DNA of 50,995 bases. Origin: an uncultured bacterium. Its GTDB lineage: Bacteria > Myxococcota_A > UBA9160 > SMWR01. This document shows, piece by piece, positions 36,471 through 45,284 of the stretch. The DNA is taken from contig CALDCK010000047.1 in assembly GCA_937937315.1 (NCBI GenBank), forward strand, positions 1 through 50,995, in the 5' to 3' direction. Under the pieces are notes generated by a model. That model had not been told where the DNA came from, did not search any database, and saw nothing but the letters and a program-made list of their open reading frames with translations. Within the stretch, counting starts at the first letter, position 1. Each line of letters opens with the position of its first letter. The position numbers and the translations under genes were made by a program.

Positions 36471-37934
36471 TCAGAACTGGAAGTAGATGAACTGCTTCGC
36501 CGTCCGCATGCAGACGAGGATCGCGCAGACCATGATGGCGGTCGCAGCAGTGGCGGCGAGGTTGCGGACCCAGGCGGGGAAGGGGCTCGCGTGGTCCCTG
36601 CGCAGCAGGGCGTGGATGGCGACCATGCCCGCGAGCACGAGCCCGGCCCAGAGGTAGGCGCCGAGGGGGAGCGCGTGACCGGCGATCGGGTAGGCGCGCG
36701 GGTCGACCAGACGTCCCATCAGAATGCCGGTCTGTTCCAGGGAATGGGCCCGGAAGGGGATCCAGCCCGCCATTGCGAGGGGGAGGAGCAGCATCCACGC
36801 CAGGACCGGACGTCGCTCGGGCAGCGCGCCCAGCAGGGGAATCGCCCGGTAGAGCAAGATGACGGCGGCGTGGTAGACGCCCCAGATCGCGAAGGTCCAG
36901 GCCGCACCGTGCCACAGTCCCATGATGAACCAGGTGAGCAGCAGGGCCAGGTTGCGACGGCTCGAGTCGCCGCGCGTGGCCTCGCCGATGCCGCCGACGC
37001 TCTGGGTGTGGAAGGGTCGGCCGGTGAGCGGCGCGTAGAGGTAGTCGCGGATCCAGGACGAGAGCGAGATGTGCCAGCGCGTCCAGAACTCCCGCGGCGA
37101 CGCGGCCAGATAGGGCCAGTCGAAGTTGCGCGGGAAGATGAGACCCAGCATGCGGGCCGATCCGATGGCGATGTCCGAGTAGCCGGAGAAGTCGAAGTAG
37201 ATCTGGAAGCCGAAGAGGAAGGCCGCGACCCAGACGTCGAGGGCGTTCAGGCTGGTGGGATCGCGGGAGAAGGCGTCGTCGACCATCGGCGCCAGGCCAT
37301 CCGCCAGGACGACCTTCTTGAACAGGCCCACGACGACGAGGCCGAGACCGAGCCAGAGGTCGCGGGCGCGAAAGATTCGCGGAGCCTCGAGCTGTGGGAT
37401 CACCTCGCCGGCTCGCAGCACCGGTCCCGCGATCAGCTGGGGCCAGAAGGTGACGTAGCAGAGGAAGGAGACGAGGCTGCGTGTCGGGACGATGACGCGG
37501 CGGTAGACGTCGATGGTGTAGGAGATGGTCTGGAACGTGTAGAAGCTGATGCCCAGGGGCAGGATGATGCGAAGCCCCAGGTCCTGGAGTGCGGGGAGGT
37601 CGGCGCCGCCGAAGCCCGCCACGATGCGTACGTTGTCGTAGACGAAGTACGTGTACTTGAAGCCGATGAGCAGCCCGAGATTGATCCCGAGGCTCGTGAG
37701 CAGCCAGCGTCGACGAATCCGCGGCGCGTCGCTGGCCGCGATCTGCCGGGCCGCCACGTAGTCGACACAGGCGGAGAACAGGACCAGGAGCGAGAACTCC
37801 CAGCGCCACATGCTGTAGAAGCCCACGCTCGCCGCGACCAGCAGCCCCAGGCGCAGTCGCTGACTGCCGAGCCACCAATGGAGCGGCACGACCAGCAGGA
37901 GGAAGAGCAGGTATCCCCAGCTGTTGAAGAGCAT
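36471..37934 (-). CDS. MBOAT-family membrane-bound O-acyltransferase (AlgI-like)
   Basis: LFNSWGYLLFLLLVVPLHWWL; PLGISFYTFQTISYTIDVYR; FWTRWHISLSSWIRDYLYAPL; LLTWFIMGLWHGAAWTFAIWGVYHA. Confidence 0.93.
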   Translation of the reverse strand: MLFNSWGYLLFLLLVVPLHWWLGSQRLRLGLLVAASVGFYSMWRWEFSLLVLFSACVDYVAARQIAASDAPRIRRRWLLTSLGINLGLLIGFKYTYFVYDNVRIVAGFGGADLPALQDLGLRIILPLGISFYTFQTISYTIDVYRRVIVPTRSLVSFLCYVTFWPQLIAGPVLRAGEVIPQLEAPRIFRARDLWLGLGLVVVGLFKKVVLADGLAPMVDDAFSRDPTSLNALDVWVAAFLFGFQIYFDFSGYSDIAIGSARMLGLIFPRNFDWPYLAASPREFWTRWHISLSSWIRDYLYAPLTGRPFHTQSVGGIGEATRGDSSRRNLALLLTWFIMGLWHGAAWTFAIWGVYHAAVILLYRAIPLLGALPERRPVLAWMLLLPLAMAGWIPFRAHSLEQTGILMGRLVDPRAYPIAGHALPLGAYLWAGLVLAGMVAIHALLRRDHASPFPAWVRNLAATAATAIMVCAILVCMRTAKQFIYFQF

Positions 37935-37940
37935 CCTCCT

Positions 37941-39098
37941 CTAGTGACCCCGCTCCTCGAACCAGCGGTCGATCTCGGTGCCGAGGAGGCGGTGTCCCTC
38001 TTCCCGGAAGTGGAAGACGTCGGGGAGGAACTGGTCGGTCAGCCCGAAGGTCTCCCCCGGCACGAGCTCCTCGAGGTCGAGATAGGCGAAGCCCTCCCGT
38101 GCGGACAGCGCCTCGAGCTCGGCGTGGAAGGCGTCATAGGCGTTGCGGTCGTGGTAGAAGCGCTCTGCACCGGGTCGATGGGGCGCCTTGTATACCAGGA
38201 GGGCAACGCCGTCGGCCCGGGTCTGGGCGATCAGCGCTCCCAGGGCCTCCTCGTTCACCACCCTCGCTCCCGGATCGACTCGTTGGACCGGGCGTCCTCG
38301 GAGGTGGAAGACGAGGCTCGTGAGGGGGAGCTTCCAGGCGGCGACGCCGGCGGAACGCAGGCGGTGACGTTCGGCGTAGGCGGGCCAGTGAGTTTCGAGG
38401 CGGGAAACCAGGGAGCGCTCGAGGCGCTCCTGGGGCGTTCCCGCCGTGGCGCTGCGCTCGACCGGAGCGGAGGCCGAGGCGAGGCGGCGCTCCCGCCGGG
38501 TCTCCTCCCGCGCCCGCTGAAGGATCCTGGCAGCTTCGCTTTCGGGGCCTCCGGTCGGGGCGAGGTCCGGGCTCGCGGTGTCGAGGAGCGCGATCACGTC
38601 CTCGCGCAGCGCCGTCTCCGAGAGATCGTCGTAGGTAAAGGCGAGCACGACCTGGTCGGGTCGGACCGCGGTCGCCCGAAAGGCCTGATAGGCGGCGAGG
38701 AGCTCGAGAAGCCCGGCATTCGGCAGGCTCAGCTGGGTGTAGGCGACGTCGCCGTGACGCGTTCTGGCCCGCTCCTCGGCAACCCAGACCGCCAGCTTCG
38801 CCTCGGGACCGGGCCGGTTGATGGCGTGGAGCTGCGAGGCCCCCAGCCACAGGGCGGTCGTCCGCCCCGCCCGGCGCAGCGACCGCAGGCGGTCGGCCAG
38901 GGCCGGGGCATCCCCGGCGTCGCCGGAGATCCGCCCTCCGTCGCGATCTTCCGCGGCGAAAGAGTAGGTCTGGAGCCCGAGCCCGAGCTCGGCGGCCACG
39001 AAATCGCGCTGCCAATGGGCGAGAGCCATCAACAGTCCGATCCCGATCCCGATCCCGATCGGGACGCTGACCCATGAGATGGGCGTCCGCGCGCTCAC
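37941..39098 (-). CDS. SGNH/AlgJ-X-like putative acetyltransferase-hydrolase partner protein, membrane anchored
   Basis: N-terminal TM; TTALWLGASQLHAINRPG block-I-like; FLPDVFHFREEGHRLLGTEIDRWFEERG block-V-like D..H; 7 nt from the MBOAT gene on the same strand. Confidence 0.65.
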   Translation of the reverse strand: MSARTPISWVSVPIGIGIGIGLLMALAHWQRDFVAAELGLGLQTYSFAAEDRDGGRISGDAGDAPALADRLRSLRRAGRTTALWLGASQLHAINRPGPEAKLAVWVAEERARTRHGDVAYTQLSLPNAGLLELLAAYQAFRATAVRPDQVVLAFTYDDLSETALREDVIALLDTASPDLAPTGGPESEAARILQRAREETRRERRLASASAPVERSATAGTPQERLERSLVSRLETHWPAYAERHRLRSAGVAAWKLPLTSLVFHLRGRPVQRVDPGARVVNEEALGALIAQTRADGVALLVYKAPHRPGAERFYHDRNAYDAFHAELEALSAREGFAYLDLEELVPGETFGLTDQFLPDVFHFREEGHRLLGTEIDRWFEERGH

Positions 39099-39277
39099 CG
39101 ACCCCTCGTCTTCGCGGGGGGAGTGCGATCGCGCGAGTGTCGCCCAGAGGCCCCGCGGCGTCGAGCGCGGCGCGTCTAGCTGATAGGATCGGGGAGGCGA
39201 GGGCCGTGCCCGGCGGAGCGCGACCCGAAGGCGCCGCTGGCGACGCAGCGGCCGGGCGCCGCCCGGGCGGAGGTGAA

Positions 39278-40219
39278 TTGGACAGCGAGCGCAGCGAGCC
39301 GCGGGTCGCCGTGGTCATCCCCTGCTACGACGAGGCGTCGACGATCGAGTCGGTGGTTCGAGACTTCGCTCAGGCGCTGCCCCAGGCGAGGATCTACGTC
39401 TTCGACAACAACTCGACGGACGATACGGCCGAGCTCGCGCGCCGGGCCGGCGCCGAGGTGATCCACTCGCCCCAGCAGGGGAAGGGGAACGTCGTGCGCC
39501 ACGCCATGAGTGCGGTGGACGCCGACCTCTACCTGCTCGTGGACGGAGACGCCACGTACCCGGCCGACGCCGCTCCGGCCCTGCTCGAGCGCTTCGAGCG
39601 CGACGACCTCGACATGCTGGTGGCAACCCGGCTCGGCTCCCACGACCGGGGCGCCTTCCGCGGGTTCCACCGTCTCGGAAACCGCTGGATCTCCCGGCTC
39701 ATCAGCCTGCTCTTTCGGACGGAGCTTCACGACGTCCTGTCGGGCTATCGGGTGTTGTCGCGCCGCTTCCTGGATGTCGTGCGGGTCCGGACCGGTGGAT
39801 TCGAGATCGAGACCGAGCTGACCCTCCAGGCCCTCGCAAAGGGTATGGCGATCGCCGAGACGCCGGTGCACTACGACCGGCGACCCGAAGGCAGCGCGTC
39901 GAAGCTCAATACCTGGAGCGACGGCTTCCTGATCGCCCGCTGCATCGGCCTGCTCTTCAAGGACTACAAGCCTCTCGCCTTCTTCACCGCGATCTCGCTG
40001 CTGCTGGCCGTCGCAGCCCTGGCGAGCGGAAGCGCTCCCATCATCGACTTCGTGCAGACGGGCTTCGTGCTCCACGTTCCGCGCGCGATCCTGGCGGCGG
40101 GGCTCGGAATCCTCTCGGTGGTGTCCCTGACGGCGGGACTCATCCTCGACACGATCGCGAAGTTCCACGCCGAGACGATCGAGCTGTGGAAGCGGCATCT
40201 GCGTGAGCACCGTTCCTAG
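39278..40219 (+). CDS. Glycosyltransferase family 2 (dolichyl-phosphate-mannose/polyprenyl-type)
   Basis: VAVVIPCYDEASTIESVVRDFAQALPQARIYVFDNNSTDDTAELARRAGAEV...LLVDGDATYPADAAP; C-terminal TMs; TTG start. Confidence 0.9.
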   Translation: MDSERSEPRVAVVIPCYDEASTIESVVRDFAQALPQARIYVFDNNSTDDTAELARRAGAEVIHSPQQGKGNVVRHAMSAVDADLYLLVDGDATYPADAAPALLERFERDDLDMLVATRLGSHDRGAFRGFHRLGNRWISRLISLLFRTELHDVLSGYRVLSRRFLDVVRVRTGGFEIETELTLQALAKGMAIAETPVHYDRRPEGSASKLNTWSDGFLIARCIGLLFKDYKPLAFFTAISLLLAVAALASGSAPIIDFVQTGFVLHVPRAILAAGLGILSVVSLTAGLILDTIAKFHAETIELWKRHLREHRS

Positions 40220-40919
40220 CAAGGACGACGCCCGCGCCTTCGAGGCTCCGGACCTCATCGAGGTGATGGAGGAGGCCGTCCGTTACAACCGATTCCTCGT
40301 CGGCGAGCTCTCCGCCTGGGCGCGTGACGCGGAATCGCTGCTGGACTTCGGCGCGGGCAACGGGCGATTCTGCGTCGCCCTCCAGGAGCGCGGCTATCAG
40401 GTTCACGCCGTCGAGCCCGACGCCGCCCTGCGCGCCCGGATCGCCGATCGCGGTGTCTCGACCGAGGAGGTCCTCGAGGGATTCGATCCGGACCTTCGCT
40501 TCGACGGCATCTACACGGTCAACGTGCTCGAGCACGTCGAGGACGATGTCGGCCTGCTCCGCGCGTTCTTCGAGCGACTGCGTCCCGGCGGGCGGCTGCT
40601 CGTATACGTCCCGGCCTTCGAGGTGCTCTTCTCGGCGAACGATCGCCGGGTGGGCCACCTGCGCCGCTATCGCCTGTCCGCACTGTGCGACCTGGTCCGC
40701 GGCGCCGGCTTCGAGATCGAGACGGCATCCTACGTCGACTGCCTGGGCTTCTTCGCGGGGCTCGCCTACCGCTTCTTCGGGAACCGCGACGGTGGGCTCG
40801 ACGTCGGAGCCGTGCGTCTCTACGACGGCGTAGTGTTCCCCCTGAGCCGCCTGTTCGATCGCGTGCTAGGGCATGTCTTCGGGAAGAATCTGATGATCAC
40901 CGCGGTCCGGCCCGACTGA
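40203..40919 (+). CDS. Class I SAM-dependent methyltransferase
   Basis: LLDFGAGNGRFCVALQERGYQVHAVEPD; TVNVLEHVEDDVGLLRAFFERLRPGGRLLVYVPAF; GTG start overlapping upstream GT2. Confidence 0.88.
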   Translation: MSTVPSKDDARAFEAPDLIEVMEEAVRYNRFLVGELSAWARDAESLLDFGAGNGRFCVALQERGYQVHAVEPDAALRARIADRGVSTEEVLEGFDPDLRFDGIYTVNVLEHVEDDVGLLRAFFERLRPGGRLLVYVPAFEVLFSANDRRVGHLRRYRLSALCDLVRGAGFEIETASYVDCLGFFAGLAYRFFGNRDGGLDVGAVRLYDGVVFPLSRLFDRVLGHVFGKNLMITAVRPD

Positions 40920-41789
40920 GGCGGAGGCCTCCGCGCGCTCGAGCAGGACGTTCACGAAGAGCCCGCCCCCGAGCGCGTTCTCCGCGCGCAGCAGCAGGGA
41001 GGTCGCGGCGGTGACCAGGGGATGCCCGTCCATGCGTCCGCGGTGGAGCCGGTCGAACCAGAGCTCTCGGATCCGTAGTCCGGCCGCCGAGGCGGCGCGC
41101 TCGAGGCCGGGGCGGGTGAAGAACACGAGGTGGTGAGGCTCGTGGGTGCGGCGCGCCGGATAGCGCAGGTGTCCGAGGCTCGCGCGGTAGGTGGCGCGCC
41201 CGAGGACGGGCAGGAGACTCCGCTCGTGGATGGTCTGCAGGTAGATGAGGCCGCCGGGCGAGAGGCGCTCAGCAAGGCCCACGAGGAGCTGGGTCGGAGC
41301 GTCGACGTGCTCGAAGACGTCCCAGAGCGTCACCAGATCGAAGGGGCCCGGCGTCCGGGCGAGCCCCGCCAGCGCGTCGGTCGCGTGGATCCGCGCGTCG
41401 CGGTCCGCGGCCGCGGCGGTGGCGGAGCGCTCCGGGTCCAGCTCGATGCCCTCGCGCCGCACCTGGGGCAGGACGTCGCGCAGATGCCGGAGGAAGGCCC
41501 CGGTGCCGCAGCCCACGTCGAGTGCGGCGTGGATGGAGGCCCTGCGGTCTCCGAGGCGCCGGAGCAGCGCGTCCCACTTGTCGCGATCGAGGTCCGCGTT
41601 CTCGAAGTAGGAGTCCGGCGAGAAGGAAGTCCGGGCGGTGCGCACTCCCGCATCGCTCGCCCAGCAGCCGCATTCTCCGCAGTGCAGCAGCTGGAAGTCG
41701 CCGAGATCGATGCGCGGCTCCGAGGGCCCACGGCACACCGGGCAGACCCGACCACCCCGGGTCGCGAGCTCCGATCGCGTCACCGCCAC
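40866..41789 (-). CDS. Class I SAM-dependent methyltransferase with N-terminal zinc-ribbon-like Cys pairs
   Basis: RVCPVCRG...LLHCGECGC; ALDVGCGTGAFLRHLRDVLPQVRREGIELDPE; VTLWDVFEHVDAPTQLLVGLAERLSPGGLIYLQT. Confidence 0.88.
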   Translation of the reverse strand: MAVTRSELATRGGRVCPVCRGPSEPRIDLGDFQLLHCGECGCWASDAGVRTARTSFSPDSYFENADLDRDKWDALLRRLGDRRASIHAALDVGCGTGAFLRHLRDVLPQVRREGIELDPERSATAAAADRDARIHATDALAGLARTPGPFDLVTLWDVFEHVDAPTQLLVGLAERLSPGGLIYLQTIHERSLLPVLGRATYRASLGHLRYPARRTHEPHHLVFFTRPGLERAASAAGLRIRELWFDRLHRGRMDGHPLVTAATSLLLRAENALGGGLFVNVLLERAEASASVGPDRGDHQILPEDMP

Positions 41790-41839
41790 GCCCTCATCCT
41801 ATCGTGTCCGTCGGTTCCGTCGTGGATACACTGTGGCCC

Positions 41840-43420
41840 GTGCGGGTCGGGCCAAAGCGGATGAAGCTCCGGCGGTTCTGGTGGGCGGCGCTCCTGGCGG
41901 TCGGCTATCTGGCGTTCTCGGCCCACTACAGCCGGCTGGCGCCCTCTGGCTCCTGGGCCAACGCGATCTTCGGCGAGCTGGCCTGGAGCGAGGGGGATCC
42001 GGGGGGCTTCTACTTCGCGTCCGCTCACGAGCTTGCCTGGGGCGAGGCGCCGCTCTTCGTCGGCCACCCCGGCGCGACCCTGACGCCCCTGCTGCGCGGG
42101 ATCCAGTGGGCACACCATCTCGTCGCCGGCGATGGGGAGACCTCCTTCACCCGCTTCACCGTGCAGCACCTGCCCGAGGGGTTCCTGCTGTCGAAGCTGC
42201 TGATGACCGTGCTGCATCTGCTCTCCTTCGTCGCGCTCTACGCACTCGCGAAGGCGCTCCTGCGAGATCGTCGCGGAGCCGCGGTCGCGACCCTCGGCTA
42301 CGCGACCTCTCTGCCGGTGCTCTACTACCTGTCGCGGATCTCGGTCGAGCCGATCATGGTGCTCTGCCTCGTCGCGGGCTTCTGGGTCACCCTGCGTAGC
42401 GAGGACCTGGCTCGAGAAGGTCGAGTCGGTTCGTCGCGGCTCTGTGCGGCGCTGGCCGGGGTCGTCGCGGTCTCGGGCGCCATGACGAAGCTCGCCTTCC
42501 TGGGGCCGCTTCCCTTCTTCCTGGCGCTCCACCTCCTGGCAGACGGAGGATGCCCCGGCGGTGAGCGATCCATCGCCTGGCGAGTGCGCTGGCAGGCCTT
42601 CGCCGTCTTCGCCGTTGCCGGTCTGGTGACGCTGGCGCTCTTCTCCCAGATCGTCGACTGGTCGCAGTTCGTCGCCGCCTGGCGGGTCGTCGCCCGGAAG
42701 CCCGTCGGCGGCTGGACGCTCTCGGACCTCCTGCCTGGGCTGGGCGCGAGCCGGATCTTCCTGGCGGCCGAGCTGGGCTTCGCGCTCTGCGCTGCGGCGG
42801 GCTGGGTACACTTCGTCCTTCGGCGCCCTCGAGACCGCCGGCGCGCACTCTGGCTCTCCGCCTATGGCGCCTACGGGCTGGCGTTCTTCGTCTATCGGGT
42901 CGTGTTGGAGGGAAGCTTCCTCCCCTTCCACTACGCCTTCGTCGCCTGGGCAATCGGGGCGATCTTCTTCGGCTACGCAAGCGTCCTCCTCGCGCAGCGC
43001 CTCCAGATCGCCCCCGGTTGGCCGGCGGCGGCGGCCCTCGCCCTCTGGCTCGCGATCCTCCACGGAGTCGGCGTCTTCGGCGTCGTCGATGCGCGGCGCC
43101 ACGACGCCCGGGCGTTCGAGCAGCGTCAGGCCTTCTTCCCCCTGCTCGCCCAGGTCGGACCGGACGATCGGCTCGCCGTGGTGAGCGCCTCGCCGCGGCC
43201 GAATCCGCTGTCGGGTGAGCTCGTTCGACTCCATGGATTCGTCTTTCCGACGCTCTTCCACGCGAGGCGTTCGCGTCTCCGCGAGGAGATCGATTCGATC
43301 GTGACCCGGATCCCCCCGAGGAGCGTCCCGAAGGACGCTCCGGGTGCCCGGGTGCCGGTCCTGAGGAGCCGGGTCGTGGTGCTCCGAGCGGACGAGGGGG
43401 AGGAGCCCCGGGGCCTTTGA
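41840..43420 (+). CDS. Multi-pass membrane protein, glycosyltransferase family 39/PMT-like
   Basis: Multiple TM helices; GSWANAIFGELAWSEGDPGGFYFASAHELAWGEAPLFVGHPGATLTPLLRG; ends in non-TM domain. Confidence 0.6.
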   Translation: MRVGPKRMKLRRFWWAALLAVGYLAFSAHYSRLAPSGSWANAIFGELAWSEGDPGGFYFASAHELAWGEAPLFVGHPGATLTPLLRGIQWAHHLVAGDGETSFTRFTVQHLPEGFLLSKLLMTVLHLLSFVALYALAKALLRDRRGAAVATLGYATSLPVLYYLSRISVEPIMVLCLVAGFWVTLRSEDLAREGRVGSSRLCAALAGVVAVSGAMTKLAFLGPLPFFLALHLLADGGCPGGERSIAWRVRWQAFAVFAVAGLVTLALFSQIVDWSQFVAAWRVVARKPVGGWTLSDLLPGLGASRIFLAAELGFALCAAAGWVHFVLRRPRDRRRALWLSAYGAYGLAFFVYRVVLEGSFLPFHYAFVAWAIGAIFFGYASVLLAQRLQIAPGWPAAAALALWLAILHGVGVFGVVDARRHDARAFEQRQAFFPLLAQVGPDDRLAVVSASPRPNPLSGELVRLHGFVFPTLFHARRSRLREEIDSIVTRIPPRSVPKDAPGARVPVLRSRVVVLRADEGEEPRGL

Positions 43421-43488
43421 CCGCACCATCGGGGCTCCAGTAACCTCCTCGCGGAGCCGATTGAAACGGGTGGTGTGAGGTAAACGAT

Positions 43489-44505
43489 TTGAGCGATCCC
43501 ATACCCTTGAACGCGAGGACCTTCGTGGCGGGTCACCGGGGCCTGGTAGGCTCTGCCGTGGTCCGCCGCCTCGAAGAGGAGGGGTTCACGGACCTGCTCC
43601 TGGCCGGGCGCGAGCAGCTCGACCTTCGAGACCAGGCCGCCGTGGACTACTGGTTCCGAGCAAATCGACCGGAGTACGTCTACCTCGTGGCCGGCACGGT
43701 GGGAGGCATCCTCCCGAACTCGCGGCGGCCAGCGGACTTCATCTACGACAACCTGATGATCCACGCGACGGTCGTCCAGGCGGCGCACCACTTCGGCGTG
43801 AAGAAGCTCCTCTACCTGGGAAGCTCCTGCATCTATCCCCGAGAAGCTCCCCAGCCCATGACCGAGTCGAACCTGCTGGCGGGCCCGCTGGAGCCCACCA
43901 ACGAGGCCTACGCGATCGCGAAGATCGCGGGGATCAAGCTCTGCGCCGCCTACAAGAAGCAGTATGGCTGCAACTTCATCTCGGGAATGCCCACGAACCT
44001 CTACGGTCCGAACGACAACTTCGACCTGGAGACCTCCCACGTCCTGCCTGCCCTGATCCGCAAGTTTCACGAGGCGAAGCTGCGGGGCGAGAAGAGCGTG
44101 ACCGTGTGGGGGACGGGCTCGCCGAAACGCGAGTTCATGCACGTCGAGGATCTGGCGGACTGCTGTCTCTTCCTGATGCGCAACTACGAAGGGGACTCCC
44201 ACGTCAACATCGGGACCGGGGAGGACATCAGCATTCGGGAGGTCGCCGAGCTCGTTCGAGATCTCGTCTACCCGGAGGGGGAGCTCGTACTCGACTCTAC
44301 GAAGCCCGATGGGATGCCCCGGAAGCTCCTGGACGTGAGCCTTCTTCACGAGCTCGGCTGGCAGCACCGCATCGGCCTCCGCGAGGGCATCGCCAGCACC
44401 TACGAGTGGCTGCAGGAGCACTACGGCGCCGTGGAGGACGGTTGCCGCGGGTCCGTCGCCCCGACGCCGCTGCGTCGCGCCGGCGACCGCCGCCGCTCGG
44501 TCTGA
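43489..44505 (+). CDS. fcl: GDP-L-fucose synthase (GDP-4-keto-6-deoxymannose epimerase/reductase)
   Basis: VAGHRGLVGSAVVRRL; VGGILPNSRRPADFIYDNLMIHATVVQAAH; LLYLGSSCIYPREAPQPMTESNLLAGPLEPTNEAYAIAKIAGIKLC; NLYGPNDNFD; WGTGSPKREFMHVEDLAD. Confidence 0.93.
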   Translation: MSDPIPLNARTFVAGHRGLVGSAVVRRLEEEGFTDLLLAGREQLDLRDQAAVDYWFRANRPEYVYLVAGTVGGILPNSRRPADFIYDNLMIHATVVQAAHHFGVKKLLYLGSSCIYPREAPQPMTESNLLAGPLEPTNEAYAIAKIAGIKLCAAYKKQYGCNFISGMPTNLYGPNDNFDLETSHVLPALIRKFHEAKLRGEKSVTVWGTGSPKREFMHVEDLADCCLFLMRNYEGDSHVNIGTGEDISIREVAELVRDLVYPEGELVLDSTKPDGMPRKLLDVSLLHELGWQHRIGLREGIASTYEWLQEHYGAVEDGCRGSVAPTPLRRAGDRRRSV

Positions 44506-44518
44506 TTCCGATCCGGCG

Positions 44519-45265
44519 GTGGAGTCGCGGCCGTCCCTCGACGATCCCGAGCGGATCGACGCGATTCGACGCCGCATTCGCGGAACACCCGCCCTCGAGC
44601 TCTGGTATCGCGAATGCTACGCGAAGTTCGCGGCCTGCATCGACCGCGCTGCGGGCGACGGACCGGTGCTCGAGCTCGGCTCGGGTGCGGGCTTCCTGCG
44701 CGAGATCCTGCCCGAGGTGATCACCTCCGACGTCCTTCCCTACGAAGGCGTCGACCGCGTGATCGATGCGACGCACCTGCCCTACGAGGACGGCGCCCTT
44801 CGCGCGATCGTGATGCTCAACGTCTTCCATCACATCGCCGACGCCGGCGCCTTCCTCTCCGAGGTGGACCGCTGCCTCGCGCCGGGGGGCCGGTTGTTCA
44901 TGGTAGACCAGCACGTGGGGTGGATCAGCGGCCCCATCCTCGCCCACGCCCACCACGAGCCCTTCGACCGCGAGGCGCGGGACTGGTACTTCGACTCCGA
45001 GGGTCCCCTCCAGTCGGCGAACGGCGCGCTCACCTGGATCGTCTTCTGCCGCGACCGCGTCCTGCTCGAAGCCCGCCATCCCCGGCTTCGCCTCGCGCGC
45101 TACGCCCCCCACACCCCCCTTCGCTACTTCCTGGCCGGCGGCTTGAAGCGCTGGAGCTTGTTGCCGGGCTGGGCCTTCCCCATGGCGAGCGCCCTCGATC
45201 GGGCGCTGCTGGGCTTGTCCGCCGAGCTGGGTAGCTTCGTGGACGTGGAGCTGGTGCGGCGCTGA
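44519..45265 (+). CDS. Class I SAM-dependent methyltransferase
   Basis: GPVLELGSGAGFLREILPEVITSDVLPYEGVDRVIDATHLPYEDGALRAIVMLNVFHHIADAGAFLSEVDRCLAPGGRLFMVDQ. Confidence 0.85.
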   Translation: MESRPSLDDPERIDAIRRRIRGTPALELWYRECYAKFAACIDRAAGDGPVLELGSGAGFLREILPEVITSDVLPYEGVDRVIDATHLPYEDGALRAIVMLNVFHHIADAGAFLSEVDRCLAPGGRLFMVDQHVGWISGPILAHAHHEPFDREARDWYFDSEGPLQSANGALTWIVFCRDRVLLEARHPRLRLARYAPHTPLRYFLAGGLKRWSLLPGWAFPMASALDRALLGLSAELGSFVDVELVRR

Positions 45266-45284
45266 TCCGTCCGCGGGACGCGGC

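Noticed and set aside
34824-39077. 1417-aa plus-strand open frame antisense to the Na/Pi symporter, MOSC, MBOAT and SGNH-like genes
   Set aside because: Low-complexity R/E/D/G/A-rich translation with no family motifs. It is explained by very high GC and codon bias leaving the antisense frame stop-free, and the opposing genes have clear families.
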